A stretch of 64,000 nt of DNA from G965199725 sp965199725 (GTDB taxonomy: Bacteria; Pseudomonadota; Gammaproteobacteria; Nitrosococcales; Methylophagaceae), in the NCBI GenBank assembly GCA_965199725.1, contig OZ241321.1, positions 1-64,000 on the forward strand. The letters run 5' to 3'. The notes beneath the pieces are model-generated. The model searched no databases. It saw nothing but the letters and a program-made list of their open reading frames with translations, and had not been told where the DNA came from. Position 1 is the first letter of the stretch; each line of letters starts with the position of its first letter. The translations under genes and the position numbers were made by a program. Shown piece after piece: positions 43,425 to 53,300 of the stretch.

Positions 43425-43496
43425 CACTTTCCCCAGTTATTATTTTGACAATATAAGTAATATTATAGCTTGCTTTGGCTTTATGTGGCGAATTAG

Positions 43497-44261
43497 CTAG
43501 AATAAAAAATTTTGAATTAAATGCTGGCATGTTGTTTGATTGCTGATAAAAGGAGCATGGCTTGCGTTTGGTAATACACTTATATCTGCTGCTGGTTGTA
43601 TGGCTTTTAATGCTGGTACTATTTTTTTAGGGATCAAAGTATCATGTTCACCTAATATTATTTTTATTGGGCAGGTTAATGCTGATAGTGCTGATCGCAT
43701 ATCCAATGTCAGCAATAATGTTAACCCAGCACGTAAAGCATCAGTATGTGCTGTGTTTTCTGCTGCTAATTGACGAATAAGACAGCCTACCGTGTCGTGA
43801 CCGTTTGCCTCACCTTGTGCCTGTAGTAATACAAACCTTTTCAGCAGTTTATCCTTATCAAGCATGAGATTATCAGCAAATTGTTCAAATACTGATTGTT
43901 TTACCGCAGTTTGCCAACATTTTCGCTGCACAAAACAGGGTGAGGCTGATAAAAGAATAAGCCCACTTACCCGATCAAAAAAGCGATCAGCAAACGCAAT
44001 ACTGATAAGCCCCCCTAGCGACCAACCTAACCAGTATGCACTACAGGGCAGTGAATTAGCCAGATTATTAAGCAGGGTATCAAGTGCTAGATCCCCTGCT
44101 TGCCATCCGCTCTTGCCGTGTCCTGGTAAGTCAACCAGATACAGGGTAAATGTTTGCGATAGCGCCGTTGCTAACCCTCCCCAGACTGCGCTATTCATGC
44201 CCCAGCCATGTATCATGACAAGATTAGGTCCTTGTCCGGTTATGTTAATGTGCATACGCAT
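43497..44261 (-). CDS. bioH: Pimeloyl-ACP methyl ester carboxylesterase BioH
   Basis: BioH hydrolyses the methyl ester of pimeloyl-ACP and ends the BioC-dependent branch of biotin synthesis. The 254-residue alpha/beta hydrolase has the nucleophile S81 in GWSLGG, the acid aspartate in GEHDTLIPKK and the histidine in ASHAPF. The N-terminus GPNLVMIHGWGMNSAVW is typical. It overlaps bioF by 17 bp, which suggests co-translation. Confidence 0.94.
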   Translation of the reverse strand: MRMHINITGQGPNLVMIHGWGMNSAVWGGLATALSQTFTLYLVDLPGHGKSGWQAGDLALDTLLNNLANSLPCSAYWLGWSLGGLISIAFADRFFDRVSGLILLSASPCFVQRKCWQTAVKQSVFEQFADNLMLDKDKLLKRFVLLQAQGEANGHDTVGCLIRQLAAENTAHTDALRAGLTLLLTLDMRSALSALTCPIKIILGEHDTLIPKKIVPALKAIQPAADISVLPNASHAPFISNQTTCQHLIQNFLF

Positions 44262-45420
44262 TTTCTAGTGTGATTAGCAATTTTTCAATATCCTCTTGCG
44301 TGTGACAAGCCGATATAGTGATGCGTAATCTTGCCGATTTTTCTGGTACGGTAGGCGGCCTGATAACACCCACTAATAAGCCAGCCTTTTCGAGAAAATC
44401 ACCTATTGCTAGAGCTCGTTTATCGTCACCAACCAATAATGGCTGAATAGGGGTTGATGACGGCATTAGCACTAAACCAAGATCGGCAACACCCTGCTTA
44501 AATTGAGCAATCAGTGTATATAGTTTATCGCGTCGCCAGTTTTCTTGCTGTGCCAAATTGAGCGCCGCCAATGTTGCAGCGGCTATGGGGGCAGGCTGGG
44601 CAGTGGTATAAATATAAGGACGCGCTTGCTGAATCAGTGTTTCAATAACATGCTGATCAGCAGCTACAAATGCGCCAGCAGTGCCAAAGGCCTTACCAAA
44701 TGTACCAACAATAATCGGGCTGTCAGAGGTGGCAATCTTCCAATGCGAGATGCTACCACGACCTCCTTTGCCTAACACGCCAAAACCATGGGCATCATCA
44801 ATCATAAGCCCGCTATTATATTGCTTTGCTAATGCTACTAATTCTGGTAACGGTGCTAAATCGCCATCCATGCTAAACACCCCATCGCTCACTATCAAGC
44901 GGCGCGCTATACCATCTGATTGCTTAAGACGTGTTAGCAGGCTGGTCATATCTCTATGGTGGTAGCGCAGTCCTCTGGCAGCAGATAAGCGCCCACCATC
45001 CAACAATGAGGCATGGTTAAGCTTATCTTGAATCACCATATCACCGCGCGTCATTAACCCACTGATAACACTCATGTTGGCCTGATAGCCAGACGAAAAC
45101 AGTAATGTCCGCTTTTGACCGCTAAATGTAGCTAATGCTTCTTCAAGCTGATGATGATAGTGACTGTGACCAGTTAAAAGGTGGGCGGCACCACTGCCAA
45201 CACCGGTTTTTTCAGCCGCATCAATCAATGCTTTTTTGACGAGCGGATGACCCGCTAACCCTAAATAATCGTTGCTACAGAATGATAATAATGATCTGCC
45301 TTCGACAATAACATGAACACCTTGGCTACCAACACGTATTCGTCTTTGCCGATACCGACCTACCTGTTTACGTCTGGCAAGCTCATCTGTCAGGTCGTTA
45401 TACCAGGGCAGGGTGTTCAC
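44245..45420 (-). CDS. bioF: 8-amino-7-oxononanoate synthase BioF
   Basis: BioF condenses pimeloyl-ACP and alanine to 8-amino-7-oxononanoate. The 391-residue PLP enzyme shows SFCSNDYLGLAGHP, the cofactor aspartate block IDDAHGFGVLGKGGRG and K243 in GTFGKAFGTAGA. It starts at the base after the bioB stop, so bioB-bioF-bioH form a tight leftward operon. Confidence 0.96.
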   Translation of the reverse strand: MNTLPWYNDLTDELARRKQVGRYRQRRIRVGSQGVHVIVEGRSLLSFCSNDYLGLAGHPLVKKALIDAAEKTGVGSGAAHLLTGHSHYHHQLEEALATFSGQKRTLLFSSGYQANMSVISGLMTRGDMVIQDKLNHASLLDGGRLSAARGLRYHHRDMTSLLTRLKQSDGIARRLIVSDGVFSMDGDLAPLPELVALAKQYNSGLMIDDAHGFGVLGKGGRGSISHWKIATSDSPIIVGTFGKAFGTAGAFVAADQHVIETLIQQARPYIYTTAQPAPIAAATLAALNLAQQENWRRDKLYTLIAQFKQGVADLGLVLMPSSTPIQPLLVGDDKRALAIGDFLEKAGLLVGVIRPPTVPEKSARLRITISACHTQEDIEKLLITLENAYAH

Positions 45421-46446
45421 TTAACGTGCAGGCTGCTTGCCTATGTTTGTTGAAATGCCTAAACGCGTGAATAGTTGCCGATCATGGCTTATATCTGGAT
45501 TATCCGTTGTTAATAACTTTTCACCATAAAACAGTGAATTTGCCCCAGCAATAAAGCACATTGCCTGCAATTCATCACTCATATGCTCCCGACCTGCTGA
45601 TAAGCGCACGTATGATTTTGGCATAATTAATCGCGCGACCGCAATGGTACGTACAAATTCTAATGGATCCAGTGTCGCCGCAGATGCCATGGGTGTACCA
45701 TCAACCTGTACCAGTAAATTAATCGGTACACTTTCAGGGTGAGTTGGCATATTTGCCAATGCTACCAACAAACCTGCTCGATCATGACGATTTTCACCCA
45801 TGCCAACAATGCCGCCGCTACAAACATTAATATCAGCATCACGAACGTGGCGTAAAGTATCTAACCTGTCTTGATAGGTCCGTGTGCTGATCACATTGCC
45901 ATAAAATTCAGGAGATGTATCTAAATTGTGATTATAATAATCTAAGCCAGCTTCTTTTAATCTTTTAGCTTGGTGCGCTTCTAACATGCCCAAAGTCATA
46001 CATGTTTCCAATCCTAATGCTCTCACTTCAGATACCATAATGGCTACTTGGTCAAGATCACGGTCTTTTAAGTTGCGCCATGCAGCTCCCATACAGAAAC
46101 GGCTGGCTCCCGATTGCTTGGCTGCATCAGCATTAGCCAGCACCTTATCCAATGGCATAAGCGGTTCAGCCTTGACTGCTGATTTATGATGCGCACTTTG
46201 CGGACAATAACCACAGTCTTCAGGGCAGCCACCTGTTTTTATACTCAAGAGTGTACTGACCTGTACAGTGTTTGGATCAAAATATTGCCGATGAATGCTG
46301 TGTGCATGGTAGATCAAATCGGCAAAAGGCAAGGCATACAGGGCTGCTACTTCATCAACCTGCCAATCATGACGGATAGACTGATCGTGATCAGGTTGTT
46401 TTTCAGGCATGATATTGGGTTTAAATTTAACATTAGGATTATTCAT
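45421..46446 (-). CDS. bioB: Biotin synthase BioB
   Basis: BioB is a radical-SAM enzyme that inserts sulfur into dethiobiotin. The protein of about 341 residues has the CxxxCxxC cluster motif in SIKTGGCPEDCGYCPQS, followed by the second cluster region with CSGGIVGMGE and RLSAGREHM. The ATG at 46446 is preferred because the family N-terminus (MNNPNVKF...) is near it; an upstream frame extension of 32 residues would overlap comF on the other strand. It leads the bioB-F-H operon. Confidence 0.93.
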   Translation of the reverse strand: MNNPNVKFKPNIMPEKQPDHDQSIRHDWQVDEVAALYALPFADLIYHAHSIHRQYFDPNTVQVSTLLSIKTGGCPEDCGYCPQSAHHKSAVKAEPLMPLDKVLANADAAKQSGASRFCMGAAWRNLKDRDLDQVAIMVSEVRALGLETCMTLGMLEAHQAKRLKEAGLDYYNHNLDTSPEFYGNVISTRTYQDRLDTLRHVRDADINVCSGGIVGMGENRHDRAGLLVALANMPTHPESVPINLLVQVDGTPMASAATLDPLEFVRTIAVARLIMPKSYVRLSAGREHMSDELQAMCFIAGANSLFYGEKLLTTDNPDISHDRQLFTRLGISTNIGKQPAR

Positions 46447-46465
46447 GTTGGCTGATACTCTATCA

Positions 46466-47152
46466 ATGTTTAGGGGTAAGCTGAGACAATTATACAGTAA
46501 TCTTACCGCTGCGCCTTGCCTGCTATGTGGCGCTATCAGCAAACAGTCTTGTTTATGTGTTCAGTGCATTAATGCGCTACCCTTGCTTGATTCTGTCTGC
46601 CCACGTTGTGCCACACCTACCCTTAATAATGCGCTATGTGGCCAATGTTTGCATCAGCCACCAGCACAAAATACTAGCATCAGTTTGTTTGCCTATCACC
46701 ATCCCGTTGATAAACTTATTGCTGATTTTAAGTACCACGATAAATTATTTTTAGCACGGTTTTTTGCCGATTGTATGGCAGAAAAACTTAAATATCGCGA
46801 GTTACCTAACTTATTTATTCCAATTCCATTGCACCCGAAAAGACTGCGGCAGCGCGGTTATAACCAATCGCTTGAATTAGCAAAAGCATTATCCAGCAAC
46901 CTTTCTGTGCCTGTTCTCCATGACGGGCTTATCCGCATAAAAGACACATTGCCGCAGGTATCGCTACCTATCAAAGCACGCAGGCAAAATGTACAGCGTG
47001 TATTTAAAATTGGCAGGGCAACGCTACCGCCTTATGTTGCCTTGATTGATGATGTACTTACAACTGGCTATACCGCTGACGCTGCGGCAGAAGCATTACG
47101 CAAGGCAGGGGTGAATAATATTTCAGTCTGGACAATTGCTCGGGCAATCTAA
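46466..47152 (+). CDS. comF: ComF/GntX-family phosphoribosyltransferase-like protein
   Basis: This protein of about 228 residues has an N-terminal zinc-finger-like domain with cysteine pairs (CLLCGAI, CVQC, CPRC, CGQC), and a C-terminal PRTase domain with FIPIPLHPKRLRQRGYNQS and VALIDDVLTTGYTADAA. It is the ComF/GntX type, linked in other bacteria to DNA uptake. It starts very close to bioB on the other strand: ATG codons at 46445 and 46466 both fit, and the second matches the usual length (E. coli GntX is about the same size). Confidence 0.9.
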   Translation: MFRGKLRQLYSNLTAAPCLLCGAISKQSCLCVQCINALPLLDSVCPRCATPTLNNALCGQCLHQPPAQNTSISLFAYHHPVDKLIADFKYHDKLFLARFFADCMAEKLKYRELPNLFIPIPLHPKRLRQRGYNQSLELAKALSSNLSVPVLHDGLIRIKDTLPQVSLPIKARRQNVQRVFKIGRATLPPYVALIDDVLTTGYTADAAAEALRKAGVNNISVWTIARAI

Positions 47153-47395
47153 AGTAATGTTTAGACTATAACTTAAGGATTAAATTAACCATTATGTTGG
47201 TAACAAGCATTAAGCGAGGAGGCGTCTTTGTTGGGAAAGTCAAGTATTGTGCCATTACATTAATGCAGTAGGAAATATTATCTAATAAATTAGGAAATAT
47301 TATCTAATAAATTAGGAAATATTATCTATATCGTCATTAATTTTTAGCGTGCATAATAACCAAGCATTAAGTAGGTTAATAGTGGAGCATATGTT
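47153..47395. promoter_or_regulatory. Upstream region of the RTX gene
   Basis: This 243-bp region holds three direct copies of a 22-bp repeat (47270-47329) listed separately. A GGAG Shine-Dalgarno sits 8 bases before the ATG at 47396. A clear -35/-10 pair is not evident. It is the only possible promoter region for the RTX and exporter genes, unless a second promoter lies after 57334. Confidence 0.5.
47270..47329. repeat. Three 22-bp direct repeats upstream of the RTX gene
   Basis: The unit AGGAAATATTATCTAATAAATT occurs at 47270-47291 and 47292-47313, and its first 15 bases recur at 47314-47328. The 22-bp period is close to two helical turns, so repeated sites face the same side of the DNA. 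It lies about 70-125 bp before the RTX start and could be a cooperative regulator site. Confidence 0.8.
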
Positions 47396-50300
47396 ATGAG
47401 TAGTGCTATAGCATCACAAACTCCAACTGATAGTCATGACACTATCACGGGCACCAGCGGCAATGACGACCTTGATGGCTTAGCGGGTCATGACAAGATT
47501 GATGGCCGTGAGGGTCATGACACCTTAAGGGGCGCCAAAGGTGATGACACGCTAAATGGGGGTAAGGGTAATGACAAGCTCTATGGTGGCAATGATAATG
47601 ATTATCTTGATGGCGGTGAGGATGATGATTATTTAAGTGGCTGGTCTGGCAACGACGAGCTCTACGGTGGTGAGGGCAATGACCAGCTCTATGGCGATAA
47701 AGGTGATGACCAGCTCTATGGCGATAAAGGTGATGACCGGCTCTATGGTGGCAATGATAGAGACACCCTACATGGTGGCAATGATAATGATTATCTTGAT
47801 GGCGATGAGGGTGATGACATCTTAAGAGGCGGCAAAGGTGATGATTATCTTGAAGGCGGCGAAGGCAATGATATTTATCTGATTGGTCAAGGTGATGACG
47901 CTACGACCATTAATAACTATGATACTAACGACGGTCAAGATATCGTCCGCTTTTTAGCCGGTATTAATGCAGAGGATGTAACCGTTGCTCGTACTAACTT
48001 AGATTTAGTCCTAACCGTTAAAAGTGGGGAAAAAGTTACCCTGAAAAACTTCTTCGCTAGTAGTGACTATGAAATAAAACGTGTTGAGTTTGCTGATGGT
48101 ACGACTTGGTCAACTGATGATTTAAAAATGAAAGTAGCGATTCCAACTAATGGTCATGACACTATCATGGGCACCAGCGGCAATGACGACCTTGATGCCG
48201 GTAAGGGCGATGATTATCTTGATGGCCGTGAGGGTCATGACACCTTAAGGGGTGGCAAAGGTGATGACACGCTAAATGGCGGTAAGGGTGATGACAAGCT
48301 CTATGGTGGCAATGATAGAGACACCCTACATGGTGGCGATGATAATGATTATTTAAGTGGCTGGTCTGGCAACGACGAGCTCTACGGTGATGACGGTGAT
48401 GACCAGCTCTACGGCGATGAGGGTGATGACATCTTAAGAGGCGGCAAAGGTGATGATTATCTTGAAGGCGGCAAAGGCAATGATATTTATCTGATTGGTC
48501 AAGGTGATGACGCTACGACCATTAATAACTATGATACTAACGACGGTCAAGATATCGTCCGCTTTTTAGCCGGTATTAATGCAGAGGATGTAACCGTTGC
48601 TCGTACTAACTTAGATTTAGTCCTAACCGTTAAAAGTGGGGAAAAAGTTACCCTGAAAAACTTCTTCGCTAGTAGTGACTATGAAATAAAACATGTTGAG
48701 TTTGCTGATGGTACGACTTGGTCAGCGGGTGAGTTAAAAACGAAGGCGGCGAAAGCATATCGTGGGGCATATGGTATCAGTGAAGCTATAGCATCACAAA
48801 CCCCAACTGATAGTCATGACACTATCATTGGCACCAGCGGCAATGACGACTTTGATGCCGGTAAGGGCGATGATTATCTTGATGGCCGTGAGGGTCATGA
48901 CACCTTAAGGGGCGCCAAAGGTGATGACACGCTAAATGGCGGTAAGGGTGATGACAAGCTCTATGGTGGCAATGATAATGATCATCTTGATGGCGGTGAG
49001 GATAATGATTATTTAAGTGGCTGGTCTGGCAATGACCAGCTCTATGGCCGTGAGGGTCATGACACCTTAAGAGGCGGCAAAGGTGATGATTATCTTTATG
49101 GCGGCAAAGGCAATGATATTTATCTGATTGGTCAAGGTGATGGCACGACCACTATTAGTGATTACGCCTCGAGAAGTGCGGGTGATATCGTCCGCTTTTT
49201 AGCCGGTATTAATGCAGAGGATGTAACCGTTGCTCGTACTAACTTAGATTTAGTCCTAACCGTTAAAAGTGGGGAAAAAGTTACCCTGAAAAACTTCTTC
49301 GCTAGTAGTGACTATGAAATAAAACATGTTGAGTTTGCTGATGGTACGACTTGGTCAGCGGGTGAGTTAAAAATGAAGGCAATGCCAGCGAATCGCGCTA
49401 CAGAGAATGCAGACACCCTTACTGGCACTAGTGGCGATGATGTTATCTACGGCTGGGGTGGTAATGATGAGATCAATGGGCTGGGTGGTCATGACGTCCT
49501 CTATGGCAATGAGGGTCATGACCAGATGTATGGTACTACTGGCGATGATTATCTTGATGGCGGTAAGGGTGATGATTATCTTGATGGCGGTGGGGGCGAT
49601 GATTATCTTTATGGCGGCGAGAATGAGGACGAGCTCGATGGTGGTGAGAATAATGATCGGCTCTATGGCGAGCAGGATGATGATATCCTAAATGGTGAAC
49701 AGGGCGATGATTATCTTGACGGCGGTGAAGGCAGCGACGAGCTCTATGGTGGTGAGGATAATGACACCTTAAGAGGCGGCAAAGGTGATGATTATCTTGA
49801 AGGCGGCAAAGGCAATGATATTTATCTGATTGGTCAAGGTGATGACGCTACGACCATTAATAACTATGATACTAACGACGGTCAAGATATCGTCCGCTTT
49901 TTAGCCGGTATTAATGCAGAGGATGTAACCGTTGCTCGTACTAACTTAGATTTAGTCCTAACCGTTAAAAGTGGGGAAAAAGTTACCCTGAAAAACTTCT
50001 TCGCTAGTAGTGACTATGAAATAAAACATGTTGAGTTTGCTGATGGTACGACTTGGTCAGCTGATGATTTAAAAACGAAGGCAATGCCAGCGAATCGCGC
50101 TACAGAGAATGCAGACACCCTTACTGGCACCAGCGGCAATGACGACCTTGATGGCTTAGCGGGTCATGACAAGATTGATGGCCGTGAGGGTCATGACACC
50201 TTAAGAGGTGGCAAAGGTGATGACACGCTAAATGGCGGTAAGGGTGATGATTATCTTGATGGCGGTGGGGGCGATGATTATCTTTATGGCGGCGAGAATG

Positions 50301-53300
50301 AGGACGAGCTCGATGGTGGTGAGAATAATGATCGGCTCTATGGCGAGCAGGATGATGATATCCTAAATGGTGAACAGGGCGATGATTATCTTGACGGCGG
50401 TGAAGGCAGCGACGAGCTCTATGGTGGTGAGGATAATGACACCTTAAGAGGCGGCAAAGGTGATGATTATCTTGAAGGCGGCGAAGGCAATGATATTTAT
50501 CTGATTGGTCAAGGTGATGACGCTACGACCATTAATAACTATGATACTAACGACGGTCAAGATATCGTCCGCTTTTTAGCCGGTATTAATGCAGAGGATG
50601 TAACCGTTGCTCGTACTAACTTAGATTTAGTCCTAACCGTTAAAAGTGGGGAAAAAGTTACCCTGAAAAACTTCTTCGCTAGTAGTGACTATGAAATAAA
50701 ACGTGTTGAGTTTGCTGATGGTACGACTTGGTCAGCTGATGATTTAAAAACGAAGGCAATGCCAGCGAATCGCGCTACAGAGAATGCAGACACCCTTACT
50801 GGCACCAGCGGCAATGACGACCTTGATGGCTTAGCGGGTCATGACAAGATTGATGGCCGTGAGGGCCATGACACCTTAAGGGGCGCCAAAGGTGATGACA
50901 CGCTAAATGGGGGTAAGGGTAATGACAAGCTCTATGGTGGCAATGATAGAGACACCCTACGTGGTGGCGATGATAATGATTATTTAAGTGGCTGGTCTGG
51001 CAACGACCAGCTCTACGGTGATGACGGTGATGACGAGCTCTATGGCGATGAGGGTGATGACATCTTAAGAGGCGGCAAAGGTGATGATTATCTTCAAGGC
51101 GGCAAAGGCAATGATATTTATCTGATTGGTCAAGGTGATGGCACGACCACTATTAGTGATTACGCCTCGAGAAGTGCGGGTGATATCGTCCGCTTTTTAG
51201 CCGGTATTAATGCAGAGGATGTAACCGTTGCTCGTACTAACTTAGATTTAGTCCTAACCGTTAAAAGTGGGGAAAAAGTTACCCTGAAAAACTTCTTCGC
51301 TAGTAGTGACTATGAAATAAAACATGTTGAGTTTGCTGATGGTACGACTTGGTCAACTGATGAGTTAAAAATGAAGGCGGCTGGTATCAGTGAAGCTATA
51401 GCATCACAAACCCCAACTGATAGTCATGACAATCTCATTGGCACCAATGAAGATGATGAACTTGATGGCTTAGCGGGTCATGATACCTTAAGGGGTGGCA
51501 AAGGTGATGACAAGCTCTATGGCGATGAGGGTGATGACCAGCTCTGGGGCGATAGGGGTGATGATTATCTTGATGGCGGTGAGGGTCATGATACCCTCTA
51601 TGGTGGTGAGGATAATGACACCTTAAGGGGCGCCAAAGGTGATGACACGCTAAATGGCGGTAAGGGTGATGACAAGCTCTATGGTGGCAATGATAGAGAC
51701 ACCCTACGTGGTGGCGATGATAATGATTATTTAAGTGGCTGGTCTGGCAACGACCAGCTCTACGGTGATGACGGTGATGACGAGCTCTATGGCGATGAGG
51801 GTGATGACATCTTAAGAGGCGGCAAAGGTGATGATTATCTTCAAGGCGGCAAAGGCAATGATATTTATCTGATTGGTCAAGGTGATGGCACGACCACTAT
51901 TAGTGATTACGCCTCGAGAAGTGCGGGTGATATCGTCCGCTTTTTAGCCGGTATTAATGCAGAGGATGTAACCGTTGCTCGTACTAACTTAGATTTAGTC
52001 CTAACCGTTAAAAGTGGGGAAAAAGTTACCCTGAAAAACTTCTTCGCTAGTAGTGACTATGAAATAAAACATGTTGAGTTTGCTGATGGTACGACTTGGT
52101 CAACTGATGAGTTAAAAACGAAGGCGGCTGGTATTGGTAGAACTATAGAACCAAAATATACCCCAACTAATGGTGATGACACCCTTACTGGCACCAGCGG
52201 CAATGACGACCTTGATGGCTTAGCGGGTCATGACAAGATTGATGGCCGTGAGGGTCATGACACCTTAAGGGGTGGCAAAGGTGATGACACGCTAAATGGC
52301 GGTAAGGGTGATGACAAGCTCTATGGTGGCAATGATAGAGACACCCTACGTGGTGGCGATGATAATGATTATTTAAGTGGCTGGTCTGGCAACGACCAGC
52401 TCTACGGTGATGACGGTGATGACCAGCTCTATGGCGATGAGGGTCATGACATCTTAAGAGGCGGCAAAGGTGATGATTATCTTCAAGGCGGCAAAGGCAA
52501 TGATATTTATCTGATTGGTCAAGGTGATGGCACGACCACTATTAGTGATTACGCCTCGAGAAGTGCGGGTGATATCGTCCGCTTTTTAGCCGGTATTAAT
52601 GCAGAGGATGTAACCGTTGCTCGTACTAACTTAGATTTAGTCCTAACCGTTAAAAGTGGGGAAAAAGTTACCCTGAAAAACTTCTTCGCTAGTAGTGACT
52701 ATGAAATAAAACATGTTGAGTTTGCTGATGGTACGACTTGGTCAACTGATGATTTAAAAATGAAAGTAGCGATTCCAACTAATGGTGATGACACTATCAT
52801 GGGCACCAGCGGCAATGACGACCTTGATGCCGGTAAGGGCGATGATTATCTTGATGGCCGTGAGGGTCATGACACCTTAAGGGGCGCCAAAGGTGATGAC
52901 ACGCTAAATGGCGGTAAGGGTGATGACAAGCTCTATGGTGGCAATGATAATGATCATCTTGATGGCGGTGAGGATAATGATTATTTAAGTGGCTGGTCTG
53001 GCAATGACCGGCTCTACGGTGATGACGGTGATGACCAGCTCTATGGCGATAAAGGTGATGACCAGCTCTACGGCGATGAGGGTGATGACACCTTAAGAGG
53101 CGGCAAAGGTGATGATTATCTTGAAGGCGGCACAGGTAGTGATACTTACCTCTTTGCTAAAGGCGATGGCAATACTATGATTGTTAATCATGCTCGCCCC
53201 CAAGATAAAGATACCTTACGCTTTTTAGCAGGTATTGATCCAGGCGATGTTAAGATAAGCCGCTCTGATGAAGATTTACGGCTAACCATTCAGAGCACTG

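Noticed and set aside
47270..47329. Direct repeats read as plasmid iterons
   Set aside because: No rep or par gene is present and the surroundings are chromosomal; a regulatory reading fits better.
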